Source: an uncultured Shinella sp.
GTDB lineage: Bacteria > Pseudomonadota > Alphaproteobacteria > Rhizobiales > Rhizobiaceae
NCBI RefSeq assembly: GCF_946479415.1
Contig: NZ_CAMLFY010000016.1
Location: 1-59,674 of the forward strand
DNA length: 59,674 nt
Direction of reading: 5' to 3'
A program made the translations under genes and the position numbers. The notes below the pieces were generated by a model. That model did not search any database. It was not told where the DNA came from and saw only the letters and a list, made by a program, of their open reading frames with translations. Positions within the stretch are counted from its first letter, which is position 1. Each line of letters starts with the position of its first letter. This document shows positions 27,612 through 37,260 of the stretch, one piece after another.

Positions 27612-28414
27612 AGAACGGCCCGATTCAATGGATATTCCATGCAGCCTTCGTGCTGTTCATGTTGCTGCCGCTGATTGCCGTCGTGGTGGTGTCGCTGACC
27701 TCGAGCGATCTCCTTAGCTTCGACGCATGGCCACCCTCGCTGAAATGGTACGAAAAGGTCCTGCAGGATGACCGGTATTTCGAAAGCTTCCGCCTGAGCT
27801 TCCTGTTGGCTCTCGCCAGCGCAACCTTCGCCGTCGCCTTGTGCCTGCCGGCATCGCTCGCGATTGCGCGATTCGATTTTCCGGGACGGACCGCCATAAC
27901 ATCGATTCTGCAGTCTCCGTTGATGCTGCCGCATGTGGCCATCGGCGTCGCGCTCCTGAAGTTCTTCAGTGTTTCGGGGCTCGGAACCGGCACCGTCGGG
28001 CTCTTCGCCGCCCATACGCTGCTGATTTTCCCTTTCGCGATGCGGCTCATGATCGCCGGTATGACCGGTTACGACCCGATGGTCGAACGTGCGGCCTTGT
28101 CGCTTGGCGCAAACCGGTGGACCTTGTTCCGCCGTGTCACTCTGCCGCTGGTGCTGCCGGCCGTCGTCAGCGGTTGGGTCATCGCCTTCATCTCTTCGTT
28201 CGATGAAGTCACCATGTCCGTTTTCATCGCGCCGCCAGGCTCGATGACATTGCCCGTTCGCATCTATACGCAGCTTGAGGACGGTATCGACCCTGCCATC
28301 GCGGCTGTTTCAACCCTGATGCTCCTTCTGGCGGTGCTCGCGATGATCGTACTCGACTACTTCTATGGTCTCGAACGCTTGTTCGTCGGCACGCGCGGCA
28401 AGACCGGGCACTAA
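27608..28414 (+). CDS. ABC transporter permease (PotC-like)
   Basis: The ATG at 27608 overlaps the previous stop by 4 bases and gives 268 residues with about six membrane helices and the EAA-type loop VERAALSLGANRWTLFRRVT. It is the second channel subunit of the importer. An in-frame extension to 27563 lies within the upstream gene and is not supported. It converges with a LysR gene 16 bases further on. Confidence 0.9.
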   Translation: MKNGPIQWIFHAAFVLFMLLPLIAVVVVSLTSSDLLSFDAWPPSLKWYEKVLQDDRYFESFRLSFLLALASATFAVALCLPASLAIARFDFPGRTAITSILQSPLMLPHVAIGVALLKFFSVSGLGTGTVGLFAAHTLLIFPFAMRLMIAGMTGYDPMVERAALSLGANRWTLFRRVTLPLVLPAVVSGWVIAFISSFDEVTMSVFIAPPGSMTLPVRIYTQLEDGIDPAIAAVSTLMLLLAVLAMIVLDYFYGLERLFVGTRGKTGH

Positions 28415-28430
28415 AGGCGCCTGTGGACGG

Positions 28431-29327
28431 TCACATCTGGAGGAAGCGGGAAAAATCGCAGTTTTCGCGAACCGTCGCGAGAGCATTCGTGAGTGCCGCG
28501 TTGGCTTCTCCACGGCGGACGTAGGCGAAGAATGAAACCGTCGGCGGCTCGAAGGGAAGGGGCAGCGCAACGAGGCGCTCCTGCTCGATGAACCGCGCCG
28601 CCAGCCCCTTGGGCAGAAGGGAAACCCCTTGCTCCGCCAGCAGCAGGCCGACCGTCGCCGCCACGGAATCGGTTCTGATCGAGCGCTCGAAGATGAGCCC
28701 CCGATCCAGCAGCCACTCTGAGAAGATATCGGCGGCATTTTCGCGTGGTCCCTGGGAAACATAGGCAAGGGAACACAGCAACTCCCGGGTGATCTCCTGG
28801 TCGGCTGCGATCAGCTTGGCACTGGCGACAAGCTCGAACTCCACTTTGGCAAGCATATGGCCGACGATCGACCGTGACACTTTTACATCGCGACAGACGG
28901 CGAGATCCAATTGCCCGCCGTCGAGCATGTCGATCAGCCGGTGCGCATGATCGACGTGGATCGTTTGGGTTCCCCGGTATGAATCGCTCCGCAGCAACCT
29001 TACGACGCGCGGCAGCCATGTCTGGGCCGACAATTCGGTCACGCCGATGACAAGGGGAGTGACGACATCCGTCGATGTGCGGATAGCCTCGATTTCCTGA
29101 TGCAGGTCGACCATGCGTTCCGCCAGTTCCGCCAGGCGTGCGCCCTGGTCGGTCAACACCATGTGACGGCCGCGCTTGTTGAAAAGTGGAAAGCCGCAGG
29201 CGAGCTCCAGCTCCTGCATGCGTTTCGACATGGTGGATTGCGTCATGTTGAGGCGCCGCGCCGCCCTTTCATGCGTCCCCAAGCGGGCAATCCAAAGCAG
29301 GGTCTCTAGCTGTCGGAGGTTTGGCAT
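28431..29327 (-). CDS. LysR family transcriptional regulator
   Basis: 298 residues: an N-terminal winged helix-turn-helix (LRQLETLLWIARLGTHERAA) and a LysR substrate-binding domain beginning near residue 90. It sits between the ABC importer operon and the minus-strand dehydrogenase/aminotransferase genes, so it most likely controls one or both in response to the imported compound. The ligand is unknown. Length and domain order are normal. Confidence 0.88.
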   Translation of the reverse strand: MPNLRQLETLLWIARLGTHERAARRLNMTQSTMSKRMQELELACGFPLFNKRGRHMVLTDQGARLAELAERMVDLHQEIEAIRTSTDVVTPLVIGVTELSAQTWLPRVVRLLRSDSYRGTQTIHVDHAHRLIDMLDGGQLDLAVCRDVKVSRSIVGHMLAKVEFELVASAKLIAADQEITRELLCSLAYVSQGPRENAADIFSEWLLDRGLIFERSIRTDSVAATVGLLLAEQGVSLLPKGLAARFIEQERLVALPLPFEPPTVSFFAYVRRGEANAALTNALATVRENCDFSRFLQM

Positions 29328-29415
29328 AGGCGAAATATGAACTTTCCGCCTGTATTGTCAAACGTGTCACCGGTTATCTTCATGTAACGACCGATCAGGC
29401 GACAGTCGAGGCTGT

Positions 29416-30393
29416 TCAGCCCGTAACGACCCAATGTTCGGGAATGGCCTTTCCCGAAAGGTAGGCCGAGACGGCCTGGGCTGCCATGAGGTTTCCTTCG
29501 TCCAGGGCCTCCCGGGAAGAGCCGGCTATGTGCGGCGTAAGCACGACCCGTGAGTGACCGGCAAGAGCGGGCAAGCCGGATGTTCCGTACTCCGCGGAAA
29601 ACACGTCAAGCCCCGCGCCGGCAAGGTGCCGCGTCTCCAGCGCGTGTAGAAGCGCGGCTTCATCGACAAGGCCGGCCCGGGCCGTGTTGATGAGGATCGC
29701 CCCCGGCTTCATGGCTGCGATCGTCGCGGCCCGGATCAGCGGCGGTTGGCCGGGCTCCGGCGCCGCGTGAAGGGAAACGATGTCGGATTGGCTCAACAGG
29801 ACATCGAGATTGACAAGGTCCACCGGTCCCGCCGTTTCGGGGGAGGCATAGGGGTCGTACGCCACAATGCGCGTATCGAATCCAGTCAGCCGGCGGGCGA
29901 CCGCCTTGCCGATCCTGCCCAGCCCGATGAGGCCGACGGTTTTGTGTGCCAGCTGGCTGCCGACCAGAGCGGTCAGGTTTCCCGTCCTGACGGCCGTATC
30001 GGCTTCGCAAAGCCGAAGAAGCGTCGCCAGCATGAGAGCGATCGTGTGATCGGCAACCGTGTCGGTATTGGCACCAGGTGTGTTCGTTACCGTGACGCCA
30101 TGCCGGCGGGCCGCCGCGAGATCGATATTGTCATGGCCGACACCGCGCCGCGCCAGCATGCGCAGGTCCGGGCGGCGGGCGAGAATTGCCTCGGTCACGG
30201 GAGCGATGCCGACGATCCAGGCCGCAACGCCCTCGGTCATGTCGAGGATCTCATCCGTCGTCAGCTGTGCATCGGATTGCGCACCGATCAGAGATTTTGG
30301 CGATATCTCGACGCCACTACCGGTCAGGAGCTGCCATGCCGGCGATCCGGGTTCGAAGAAACGGGCGGTAACGAGAACTGACATGCTGGACAT
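29416..30393 (-). CDS. D-2-hydroxyacid dehydrogenase (phosphoglycerate dehydrogenase/glyoxylate reductase family)
   Basis: 325 residues. The Rossmann motif GLIGLGRIGKAVARRL is followed by an acidic residue in VAYDPY, indicating NAD. The catalytic Arg is in NTARAGLVDE, and a Glu precedes the catalytic His in TPHIAGSS. The family reduces 2-oxoacids or oxidises D-2-hydroxyacids in the cytoplasm. It lies 23 bases after the aminotransferase stop on the same strand. With an RraA-type aldolase and a transaminase nearby, reduction of glyoxylate or another 2-oxoacid is a reasonable guess. The ATG at 30393 lacks a clear binding site; one at 30384 is the alternative. Confidence 0.85.
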   Translation of the reverse strand: MSSMSVLVTARFFEPGSPAWQLLTGSGVEISPKSLIGAQSDAQLTTDEILDMTEGVAAWIVGIAPVTEAILARRPDLRMLARRGVGHDNIDLAAARRHGVTVTNTPGANTDTVADHTIALMLATLLRLCEADTAVRTGNLTALVGSQLAHKTVGLIGLGRIGKAVARRLTGFDTRIVAYDPYASPETAGPVDLVNLDVLLSQSDIVSLHAAPEPGQPPLIRAATIAAMKPGAILINTARAGLVDEAALLHALETRHLAGAGLDVFSAEYGTSGLPALAGHSRVVLTPHIAGSSREALDEGNLMAAQAVSAYLSGKAIPEHWVVTG

Positions 30394-30416
30394 CGGCGTC
30401 GTTGCTTACCCTCGTT

Positions 30417-31652
30417 TCAGCCAAGCTTCGCCACGGCCGAAGCGATTGCCGCGACGGCTTCGGCGATGGTTTGATCGCTCGTCGCAAAGGACAAACGAAG
30501 GAAGGGGGACATCCCGAATGCCGCGCCCGGCATTGTGGCGACACCGGCTTCGCTTACGAGATATTTGGCAAGGTCGGCGTCGGTTTTGATCGTGCCGCCA
30601 TCGGGCGTCTGCTTGCCGATCAACCTCGCGACCGACGGAAAGACATAGAAAGCACCTTCGGGCATGGTACAGGACAGTCCCGCAATCCGGTTCAATCCCT
30701 CAACCAGCATCCGGGCGCGACGTTCATAGCGCTCCCGGTTCGCCTGCAAAAAGTCCTGATGGCCCGACAGCGCGGCGGCGGCGGCGTGCTGCACGATGGA
30801 ATTGGCGCAGCTCGTGTCCTGCGAGATGAGTTTGGTGATCGCGCCGATCAGCCATTGCGGCCCGCCTGCATAGCCAAGCCGCAAACCGGCAAGTCCAAAG
30901 GCCTTGCTGACACCGTTCACCGTCAGGACACGGTCGCGAAGGTGTGGATTGACTGCGGCGAACGACGTGAACTGCCGACCCCCGTAAACGAAGTGCTCGT
31001 AGATCTCATCGGTCAGAACGAGAATACGGGGATATTCCTCCAATACGGAGCCCAGGCCCGCCAGTTCCCAGCGATCGTAAACCGAGCCGGACGGGTTGGC
31101 CGGGCCGTTCAGGATCAGCCATCGGGTCCTGTCGGAAATCGCATCGCGCAGGGCGGTGGGCGTCAGCTTGAATTTCTGGGCCGCATCGCAGGTTACCGCA
31201 ATGGGCTTGCCCTCGAAGACACGCGTGATATCCGGGTAGCTCACCCAGTACGGCGCCGCGAAGACGACTTCGTCTTCGGGATCAAGCGTTGCCGCAAGGG
31301 CAGCAAAGATGATCTGCTTTGCCCCGGCGCCGACGGTGATCTGAGCGTCGTCGTAGACCAGCCCGTTCTCGGCTTCGAACTTCCGGATGATTGCCGATCG
31401 TAGTTCGGCTGTGCCGTTCGTCGGTACATAGGAGATCCGCCCGCTTCTCAATGCCTCGACGCCCGCCTCGACCACGGGCTGCGGCGGGGCGAAGTCGGGC
31501 TCGCCGATCGTCATGTCGAGGATCTGCCGTCCGCTTGCACGAAGCCTGCGGATTTCCGCCATGGCGCCCATGCTTGGAGATGGCTGGATGTTCGACACCC
31601 GCTTCGACAGCAGTGCGGTTTCGACCATTTCGATCTTGGAAAGATTGGACAA
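30417..31652 (-). CDS. PLP-dependent aminotransferase class I (AspC-like)
   Basis: 411 residues of fold type I with the conserved N-terminal SPSMGAMA(E)IRRLR and MTIGEPDF, and the PLP lysine in VSKAFGLAGLRLGY. It transfers an amino group between an amino acid and a 2-oxoacid in the cytoplasm. The chosen start is TTG at 31652, preceded by GGGAG at 8 bases. An ATG at 31628 would remove 8 residues and has a poorer binding site. Its neighbours (importer, RraA aldolase, hydroxyacid dehydrogenase) suggest it deaminates the imported amino acid. Confidence 0.86.
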   Translation of the reverse strand: MSNLSKIEMVETALLSKRVSNIQPSPSMGAMAEIRRLRASGRQILDMTIGEPDFAPPQPVVEAGVEALRSGRISYVPTNGTAELRSAIIRKFEAENGLVYDDAQITVGAGAKQIIFAALAATLDPEDEVVFAAPYWVSYPDITRVFEGKPIAVTCDAAQKFKLTPTALRDAISDRTRWLILNGPANPSGSVYDRWELAGLGSVLEEYPRILVLTDEIYEHFVYGGRQFTSFAAVNPHLRDRVLTVNGVSKAFGLAGLRLGYAGGPQWLIGAITKLISQDTSCANSIVQHAAAAALSGHQDFLQANRERYERRARMLVEGLNRIAGLSCTMPEGAFYVFPSVARLIGKQTPDGGTIKTDADLAKYLVSEAGVATMPGAAFGMSPFLRLSFATSDQTIAEAVAAIASAVAKLG

Positions 31653-32029
31653 GACCCACGCTCCCGTTCCGGATTGGCTTCTTGATTGAACCGCATGTTC
31701 CCTCGGCGGGATAAAGGTCGCCGAACAAAAGCATCAAAAAAAGCGAATTTTCATCGCACGATCGATGCGGGAACTGCATGCATTTACGGCGCCGGGAACG
31801 CACTGTTGATTGCCTGCAAGGACGCGTCTTACGTTATGACGCCCATAGGATCGGCGCGGCTTGTCCATCGCCGGGTTGCGTGACTTCGGATATTGCGGTT
31901 GTCTCGGTTCTCCGTCAGCGCCACAATGGAAACAGAAGGTTCGGTAACGAAAGCCCGTGCTCGAAGCGAGGCCAGGATTGCGGCTTTTGAAGATTGATTT
32001 CCACGAGGTTCGATACGCGGGAGTAGAAC
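31653..32029. other. Divergent intergenic region between the aminotransferase and AraC genes
   Basis: A 377-base gap holding the start regions of two divergent transcription units. The part near 31720-31760 is AT-rich, with a short dyad GCGA-N7-TCGC. No terminator, repeat or coding frame with family features was found. Confidence 0.4.
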
Positions 32030-32992
32030 TTGGCCACACGTGAAGCCAGGAGCGGCGTCGATCCGAAGGCCGGTTCGCTTTCTTCCAGCCCGCCAACGTT
32101 CGAGCACATCATCACAGGCATCGACGAAAGCTTCCTCTGGCGGGTGGACGATTATCCGTGGGAGCGCAATGTCTGGAATTTCCATCCTGAATTCGAGATT
32201 CATCTGATCCGCAAGGGGACGGGTGTCGCCTTCGTCGGCGACTACATCGGTGCCTTCTCGGCGACCTATCTGACGGTAATCGGCAGCGACCTTCCGCATG
32301 ACTGGGTGACGATGACCGCGCCGGGCGAATTGATCGAAGGCCGGGACGTCGTGGTGCAGTTTCATCCCGACCGCATCCGCGAGGCGACGCGGCTTTTGCC
32401 GGAGTTTGCGCAGCTTGAAGATTTCTTCGCGCGTGCCCAGCGGGGTCTCGTCTTCAACGGCGAAACGCTGGCGAAGGGGGCTGGACTGGTCGAGCGCATG
32501 GGCATGGAAAAAGGCGTCGCGCGGCTTGCCCTTTTCCTGCAATTGCTCGACCTGCTCGCCGCTTCTGCCGAATACGAAATCCTCTCGTCACCGGAATACT
32601 CGCCGAAGCTCGACGCCGAGACACTGGATGCCCTCCAGCGCGCGCTCGTTTTCATCTATCGCAACTTCTCGACCGACATCCGCCTGTCCGATGTCGCCGA
32701 TCTCGCCGGCATGAGTGAAAGCGCCTTTTCGCGCTTCTTCAAGAAGAACACCGGCAACACCTTCACCGATCACGTCAACAAGCTGCGTATCTGGCAGGCC
32801 TGCAAGCTTCTGGCGGAAAGCGACATGCCCATCACCGACATCTGCTTCGAGGTCGGCTATATGAACATTTCGAATTTCAACCGAACATTCCTTCGACAGC
32901 ACCGCATGACGCCTTCGGCGTATCGACGGCTGACGCCGCGGCGGCGCTCGATGCGTGATGATGTGTCTCTGTCCGATGAAACCTTGCGCTGA
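32030..32992 (+). CDS. AraC family regulator of the polyol operon
   Basis: 320 residues: a cupin-like sensor domain (VWNFHPEFEIHLIRKGTG, about 49-120) and a C-terminal double helix-turn-helix (IRLSDVADLAGMSESAFSR and DICFEVGYMNISNFNR). The start is TTG at 32030 with GGGAG 8 bases upstream; no ATG fits the conserved N-terminus better. It precedes the polyol ABC operon on the same strand by 189 bases and is probably its activator. A 7-bp dyad at 33096-33113 in that gap is a candidate binding site. Confidence 0.88.
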   Translation: MATREARSGVDPKAGSLSSSPPTFEHIITGIDESFLWRVDDYPWERNVWNFHPEFEIHLIRKGTGVAFVGDYIGAFSATYLTVIGSDLPHDWVTMTAPGELIEGRDVVVQFHPDRIREATRLLPEFAQLEDFFARAQRGLVFNGETLAKGAGLVERMGMEKGVARLALFLQLLDLLAASAEYEILSSPEYSPKLDAETLDALQRALVFIYRNFSTDIRLSDVADLAGMSESAFSRFFKKNTGNTFTDHVNKLRIWQACKLLAESDMPITDICFEVGYMNISNFNRTFLRQHRMTPSAYRRLTPRRRSMRDDVSLSDETLR

Positions 32993-33095
32993 TGGGGTCG
33001 CATTACCGCATTGCAGCATGATGGTGCGCATTAAAGTACAGAATTCCCGCATCGGGCGCGCTAGTTCCCGAAATTTCCTCGGCTAGTATCAGTTC

Positions 33096-33113
33096 CAGCG
33101 AAGATATTCGCTG
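33096..33113 (+). promoter_or_regulatory. Candidate operator of the polyol ABC operon
   Basis: CAGCGAA-GATA-TTCGCTG is a perfect 7-bp inverted repeat 68-86 bases upstream of the binding-protein start. The position suits a regulator site. AraC proteins more often bind direct repeats, so another regulator is possible. Confidence 0.35.
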
Positions 33114-33181
33114 ACAGATCGGCGCAGGCCACGAGGAGGTCGTGCCGCGCCGGCCAACGATACCTTAGGGGAGGTTCATCC

Positions 33182-34459
33182 ATGATATCCGTGAAAACGC
33201 TCGTTTCGAGCATCGCATATGCATGCCTTCTTGCCGGCTCGGTCTCGTCGATTGCGCTGGCTGCCGAGTGCTCCGGCACGATCCGCGTGCTCGCCCAGCC
33301 GCGCGATGGCCTGACGCTGCTCGAAAACTACAAGGACGAGTTTGCAAAGCTCTCCGGCGGCGCATCCTTCGAGATCGACTATCTCAACGAGAACGACCGC
33401 CGCGCCAAGACCAAGGCGGACGCCTCGACCATCGGCAAGTACAATGTGTATTATATCGACGAGGCGAACGTCGCCCTGTTCGCATCCGCCGGATGGGTCG
33501 TGCCGCTCGAGGACTACTATCCCAAGGAATACGACTACGCCGATTTCGACCCGGGCCGCCAGAAGGTCGCGACTTATGACGGCGAGGTCTGGTTCGCGCC
33601 GCTGACGGGCGGCGGCGACCTGCTCGTCTACCGCAAGGACCTGCTGGAAGCCGCCGGTATCAAGCCGCCGACGACGCTCGACGAGATGAAGGACGCGGTC
33701 CAGAAATTGCACCAGCCGGACAAGGGCATTTATGGCATCGCGCTGCGCGGCCAGCGCGGCTCGGGCGCCAATGTCTGGCGCTGGATGCCCTATTTCAAGG
33801 GCTTCGGCGGTGAATGGTTCGAGGGCAACACGCCGAAGTTCAACAGCGAGGCGGCCGTCAAGGCGACGGAAACCTATCTCGATCTCTTCAAATATTCCGC
33901 TCCTGGCACGCAGACCGGCAGCTGGGATGAATCGACGGGTGCTTTCCTGTCCGGTCAGGTCGCCATCCTCATCGAATCGACGCCGCTCGCCGGTCTTGCG
34001 ATCGATCCCAAGACATCGCAGGTCGTCGGCAAGGTCGGCTATCTGCCGCCTCCGACGCCGTTGACGGGCGGCGGCTACGGCCACGGTCTTGCCATCGGCG
34101 CCAAGGCGAACCCCGATGACGCGTCGAAGGCTTGCGCTGGCCTCTTCATCGCCTGGGCGACCTCGAAGGAGAACGAGCAGCGGCGTCTGGAAGCTAACCA
34201 GTTCGGCGAACTCAACCGCACGAGCATCATGGCGAGCGAGGCCTTTGCGAAGCTCTACGGTCCGGATCTCGGGCAGGCCTTGGCCGAAACCGGCAAGGTC
34301 ACGGCGGTCAACTTCTGGCAGAGCCCGCTCTGGCCCGATCTCGGCGACCGCTGGGGCATCATCCTGGAGGAGCTGATCGCCGGTTCGCGCGCGGACATCA
34401 AGGATGGCCTCGCCGAACTCGAAGGCTTCGCCAAGGACCTCGTCGCCCGTAGCCAGTAA
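33182..34459 (+). CDS. Sugar/polyol ABC transporter substrate-binding protein
   Basis: 425 residues of the extracellular solute-binding family 1 (SmoE/MalE-like). A signal peptide is cleaved near ALAAE. The mature part has the usual YYIDEANVALFASAGWVVPL and LLVYRKDLLEAAGI motifs. GGGGAGG lies just upstream of the ATG. It delivers a sugar or sugar alcohol to the two permeases that follow. The dehydrogenase in the same operon resembles xylitol dehydrogenase, which points to a polyol. A GC-rich hairpin separates it from the permease gene, a layout that often allows extra binding protein to be made. Confidence 0.9.
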   Translation: MISVKTLVSSIAYACLLAGSVSSIALAAECSGTIRVLAQPRDGLTLLENYKDEFAKLSGGASFEIDYLNENDRRAKTKADASTIGKYNVYYIDEANVALFASAGWVVPLEDYYPKEYDYADFDPGRQKVATYDGEVWFAPLTGGGDLLVYRKDLLEAAGIKPPTTLDEMKDAVQKLHQPDKGIYGIALRGQRGSGANVWRWMPYFKGFGGEWFEGNTPKFNSEAAVKATETYLDLFKYSAPGTQTGSWDESTGAFLSGQVAILIESTPLAGLAIDPKTSQVVGKVGYLPPPTPLTGGGYGHGLAIGAKANPDDASKACAGLFIAWATSKENEQRRLEANQFGELNRTSIMASEAFAKLYGPDLGQALAETGKVTAVNFWQSPLWPDLGDRWGIILEELIAGSRADIKDGLAELEGFAKDLVARSQ

Positions 34460-34470
34460 GCCTTCGCGCC

Positions 34471-34507
34471 GCGCGGCCGCTTTCGCCTCCCGAGACGGCG
34501 GCCGCGC
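34471..34507 (+). terminator. Intra-operon hairpin after the binding-protein gene
   Basis: Perfect 10-bp arms (GCGCGGCCGC / GCGGCCGCGC) with a 17-base loop, 11 bases after the binding-protein stop. No T tract follows, so it is more likely a partial terminator or mRNA-stabilising structure. Each arm contains an 8-base NotI palindrome. Confidence 0.6.
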
Positions 34508-34525
34508 GATCCCGAGGAAAGATCC

Positions 34526-35389
34526 ATGACGACAAGAACCCGCCTGCCTGCCGTTTTCCTGCCGCCGCCGCTTCTCATCCTTGCGGTGCTCGCCTTCGTG
34601 CCGACGGCCTATGCCATCTATATTTCCTTCCGCAATCGCGAGCTGAGCCGTCCCGATGGCAGCTTCGTCGGCCTTGCCAACTATATCGACCTCTTCTCGG
34701 ATCGCCGTTTCATCAATGCGGTCGGCGTGTCGCTCACCTGGGAACTCGTCACCGTCACGCTGACGCTGCTTGTTGCCGTCGTGCTCGGCATCCTGCTCTT
34801 CGAATTCGCCTCGGCGCGCCAGCGGGCCGTGCTGACGCTGATCTTCCTGGTGCCCGTCATCCTGCCGCGCGTCTCGGCCGCCTTCGTCTGGAAGTTCGCC
34901 TTCCATCCGCTCTACGGCATCGTGACGTATCCTTACAAGGCGATCACCGGCCAGCCGCTCGATCTGCTTTCGAGCCCGGCGACCGCGCTGATGACGGTGG
35001 CGCTCGTCGATGTCTGGCAATGGGGCCTGTTCTTCGCCGTCATCGTGCTGAAGCTGCTCGAAACCCTGCCGCCGCAGCCCTTCGAGGCCGCACGCCTCGA
35101 CCATGCGCGCCCGTGGGAAATCTATGCCTATGTCGCGCTTCCCATGCTGAAGGCACCGCTCATCTCGCTCACCTTCATCAAGATGATCGAGTCGCTGCGG
35201 GCCTTCGACCTCATCTATGTGATGACCCGCGGCGGCCCCGGCATCGCGACGGAAACACTCGATATGTACGCCTTCTCGCAGGGGGTCATCGAATCCGGCC
35301 GCATCTCCTACGCCTCCGGCATGGCGGTGCTGATGATGCTGGCGACGACCGTCATCTTCACGGTCATCTGGAAGAGGGTAAAGCCATGA
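34526..35389 (+). CDS. Sugar/polyol ABC transporter permease (SmoF/UgpA-like)
   Basis: 287 residues with six predicted helices. The N-terminal LPAVFLPPPLLILAVLAFVP and the EAA loop (EAARLDHARPWEIYAYVALP) are typical of the MalF/UgpA group. With the next gene it forms the import channel. Its stop overlaps the start of the second permease (ATGA). GAGGAAAG lies upstream of the ATG. Confidence 0.92.
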   Translation: MTTRTRLPAVFLPPPLLILAVLAFVPTAYAIYISFRNRELSRPDGSFVGLANYIDLFSDRRFINAVGVSLTWELVTVTLTLLVAVVLGILLFEFASARQRAVLTLIFLVPVILPRVSAAFVWKFAFHPLYGIVTYPYKAITGQPLDLLSSPATALMTVALVDVWQWGLFFAVIVLKLLETLPPQPFEAARLDHARPWEIYAYVALPMLKAPLISLTFIKMIESLRAFDLIYVMTRGGPGIATETLDMYAFSQGVIESGRISYASGMAVLMMLATTVIFTVIWKRVKP

Positions 35390-36198
35390 CCGTCGCCCGC
35401 ATTCTCGGCAAGTCCGTGCTCTACCTCGCGGCCTTCTCCGCCGTCTTCCCCATGGTCTGGACGGCGATCAACGCCTTCAAGAACCGCGTGGACATCGTCA
35501 CGCCGACACCGCTCTTCATCTTCACGCCGACGCTCGACAATTTCGCCTATGTTCTGGGAAGAGAGAGCGTTGCGGCAGGCCTCGTCAATTCGCTGCTCGC
35601 CGCCGGCGGATCGGTTTTCATCGGTGCGGTGCTCGGTCTGCCGGCAGCCTATGCGATTGCCCGCTACCCGAACCGCTGGTCGGCCGACATCCAGTTCTTC
35701 GTGCTGTCGCTGCGCTTCCTGCCGCCCGTCGCCGTGGCGATCCCGCTCATGGTGATCTGGCTCGACCTCGGCTTTTACGACACGATGACGTCGCTGATCG
35801 CCACCTATACTCTCTTGACGCTCGCGACCGTCATCTGGCTCGGCGTGCCGGCCTTTGCCCGCGTGCCGAAAGAGGTGGAGGAGGCGGCGCGCGTCGATGG
35901 CTACGGCCCCTATGCGGTCTTCCTGCGCATCGCCCTGCCGGTTGCGTCACGCTCGCTCATCGGCGCGGTGGCCTTTGCCTTCGTGCTGGTCTGGAACGAA
36001 TTCCTCATCGCGCTGATGCTGACGACCTCGGATGCCAAGACGCTGCCCATCGTCGCCTCGGAACTGACGCAGCTTGGCCGTGACGTGCCCTGGGGAATTC
36101 TCAACGCCTCGGTCGTGCTGCTTTCCATCCCGCCGCTCCTGCTCATCGGCATCCTCAGCGGCCTTCTCAACAATGCGTTCCGGCGCAAGAGCAATTGA
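35386..36198 (+). CDS. Sugar/polyol ABC transporter permease (SmoG/UgpE-like)
   Basis: The ATG at 35386 overlaps the previous stop and gives 270 residues with six helices and the EAA loop [20 protein letters not shown]. It is the MalG-type partner of the previous permease. A longer in-frame reading back to 35020 lies inside the upstream gene and is not credible. The dehydrogenase gene follows immediately. Confidence 0.92.
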   Translation: MTVARILGKSVLYLAAFSAVFPMVWTAINAFKNRVDIVTPTPLFIFTPTLDNFAYVLGRESVAAGLVNSLLAAGGSVFIGAVLGLPAAYAIARYPNRWSADIQFFVLSLRFLPPVAVAIPLMVIWLDLGFYDTMTSLIATYTLLTLATVIWLGVPAFARVPKEVEEAARVDGYGPYAVFLRIALPVASRSLIGAVAFAFVLVWNEFLIALMLTTSDAKTLPIVASELTQLGRDVPWGILNASVVLLSIPPLLLIGILSGLLNNAFRRKSN

Positions 36199-36215
36199 TG
36201 ACAGGACAGATTTCC

Positions 36216-37259
36216 ATGCAAGCCTTGGTTCTCGAAGAAAAGGGCGTGCTTGCCCTTCGCGATATCGACCTCCCGCAATCCATCGGTCCGGACGACGTCA
36301 AGATCGCCATCCACACGGTCGGCGTCTGCGGCAGCGACGTGCATTACTACACCCATGGCGCCATCGGTCCCTATGTGCTGCGCGCGCCGATGGTGCTCGG
36401 TCACGAGGCGGCGGGCACGGTCGTCGAAATCGGCGAAAATGTTCATTCGCTCTGCGTCGGTGATCGCGTGTGCATGGAGCCCGGCATTCCCGATCTCTCC
36501 TCGCGCGCCTCGAAACTCGGCCTTTACAACGTGGATCCCGCCGTTCGCTTCTGGGCGACGCCCCCGGTGCACGGAATTCTCGCTCCCTATGCGGTGCATC
36601 CCGCCGCCTTCACTTATCGCCTGCCTGACAATGTCTCTTTTGCCGAGGGCGCGATGGTCGAGCCCTTCGCCATCGGCATGCAGGCCGCCACGCGTGCGGG
36701 TATCGTGCCCGGCGATGTCGCGGCCGTCATCGGTGCCGGGCCGATCGGCATCATGGTGGCGCTCGCGGCACTTGCCGGCGGCTGCAGCCGGGTGCTTATT
36801 TCGGATTTTTCCGCGGAGAAACTGGCGGTTGCCGCCACCTATCCCGGGATCGAAGCCATCAATCTCAAGGAGACCACCTTCACCGCGGCCGTTGCGAAGG
36901 CAACGAACGACTGGGGCGCGGACGTGGTGTTCGAAGCCAGCGGCAGCGCGAAGGCTTTTGACGGTCTGTTCGATCTCGTGCGGCCGGGCGGCGCCGTCGT
37001 TCTCGTTGGTCTGCCAGTCGATACGGTACGTTTCGACGTTCCCGGAGCCATCTCCAAGGAGGTGCGCATCGAAACGGTCTTCCGCTACGCCAATGTGTTT
37101 GACCGCGCGCTCGAACTCATCGCCTCCGGCAAGGTCGATCTGAAGCCGCTGATCACCGGCACCTATGCCTTCAAGGACAGCATTGCCGCCTTCGAGCGCG
37201 CGGTGGAAGCGCGGCCGACCGACGTGAAGCTTCAGATTCTCGTGCAGGGAGATCGCTAA
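36216..37259 (+). CDS. Zinc-dependent xylitol/polyol dehydrogenase
   Basis: 347 residues of the medium-chain dehydrogenase family. The catalytic Zn region is visible in [12 protein letters not shown] and [12 protein letters not shown]. The NAD-binding loop is [11 protein letters not shown]. The sequence [17 protein letters not shown] replaces the four structural-zinc Cys residues, as in rhizobial xylitol dehydrogenases. It would oxidise xylitol or a related polyol to the ketose in the cytoplasm after import. The start is set at 36216 because family members begin near [10 protein letters not shown] and AGGA lies 9-13 bases upstream. ATG 36198 or TTG 36195 overlapping the permease stop are alternatives. 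Confidence 0.85.
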   Translation: MQALVLEEKGVLALRDIDLPQSIGPDDVKIAIHTVGVCGSDVHYYTHGAIGPYVLRAPMVLGHEAAGTVVEIGENVHSLCVGDRVCMEPGIPDLSSRASKLGLYNVDPAVRFWATPPVHGILAPYAVHPAAFTYRLPDNVSFAEGAMVEPFAIGMQAATRAGIVPGDVAAVIGAGPIGIMVALAALAGGCSRVLISDFSAEKLAVAATYPGIEAINLKETTFTAAVAKATNDWGADVVFEASGSAKAFDGLFDLVRPGGAVVLVGLPVDTVRFDVPGAISKEVRIETVFRYANVFDRALELIASGKVDLKPLITGTYAFKDSIAAFERAVEARPTDVKLQILVQGDR

Positions 37260-37260
37260 C

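Noticed and set aside
33176..35104. Minus-strand frame of 642 codons opposite the polyol binding protein and permease
   Set aside because: Composition is typical of an antisense shadow; the plus strand holds a complete ABC operon.
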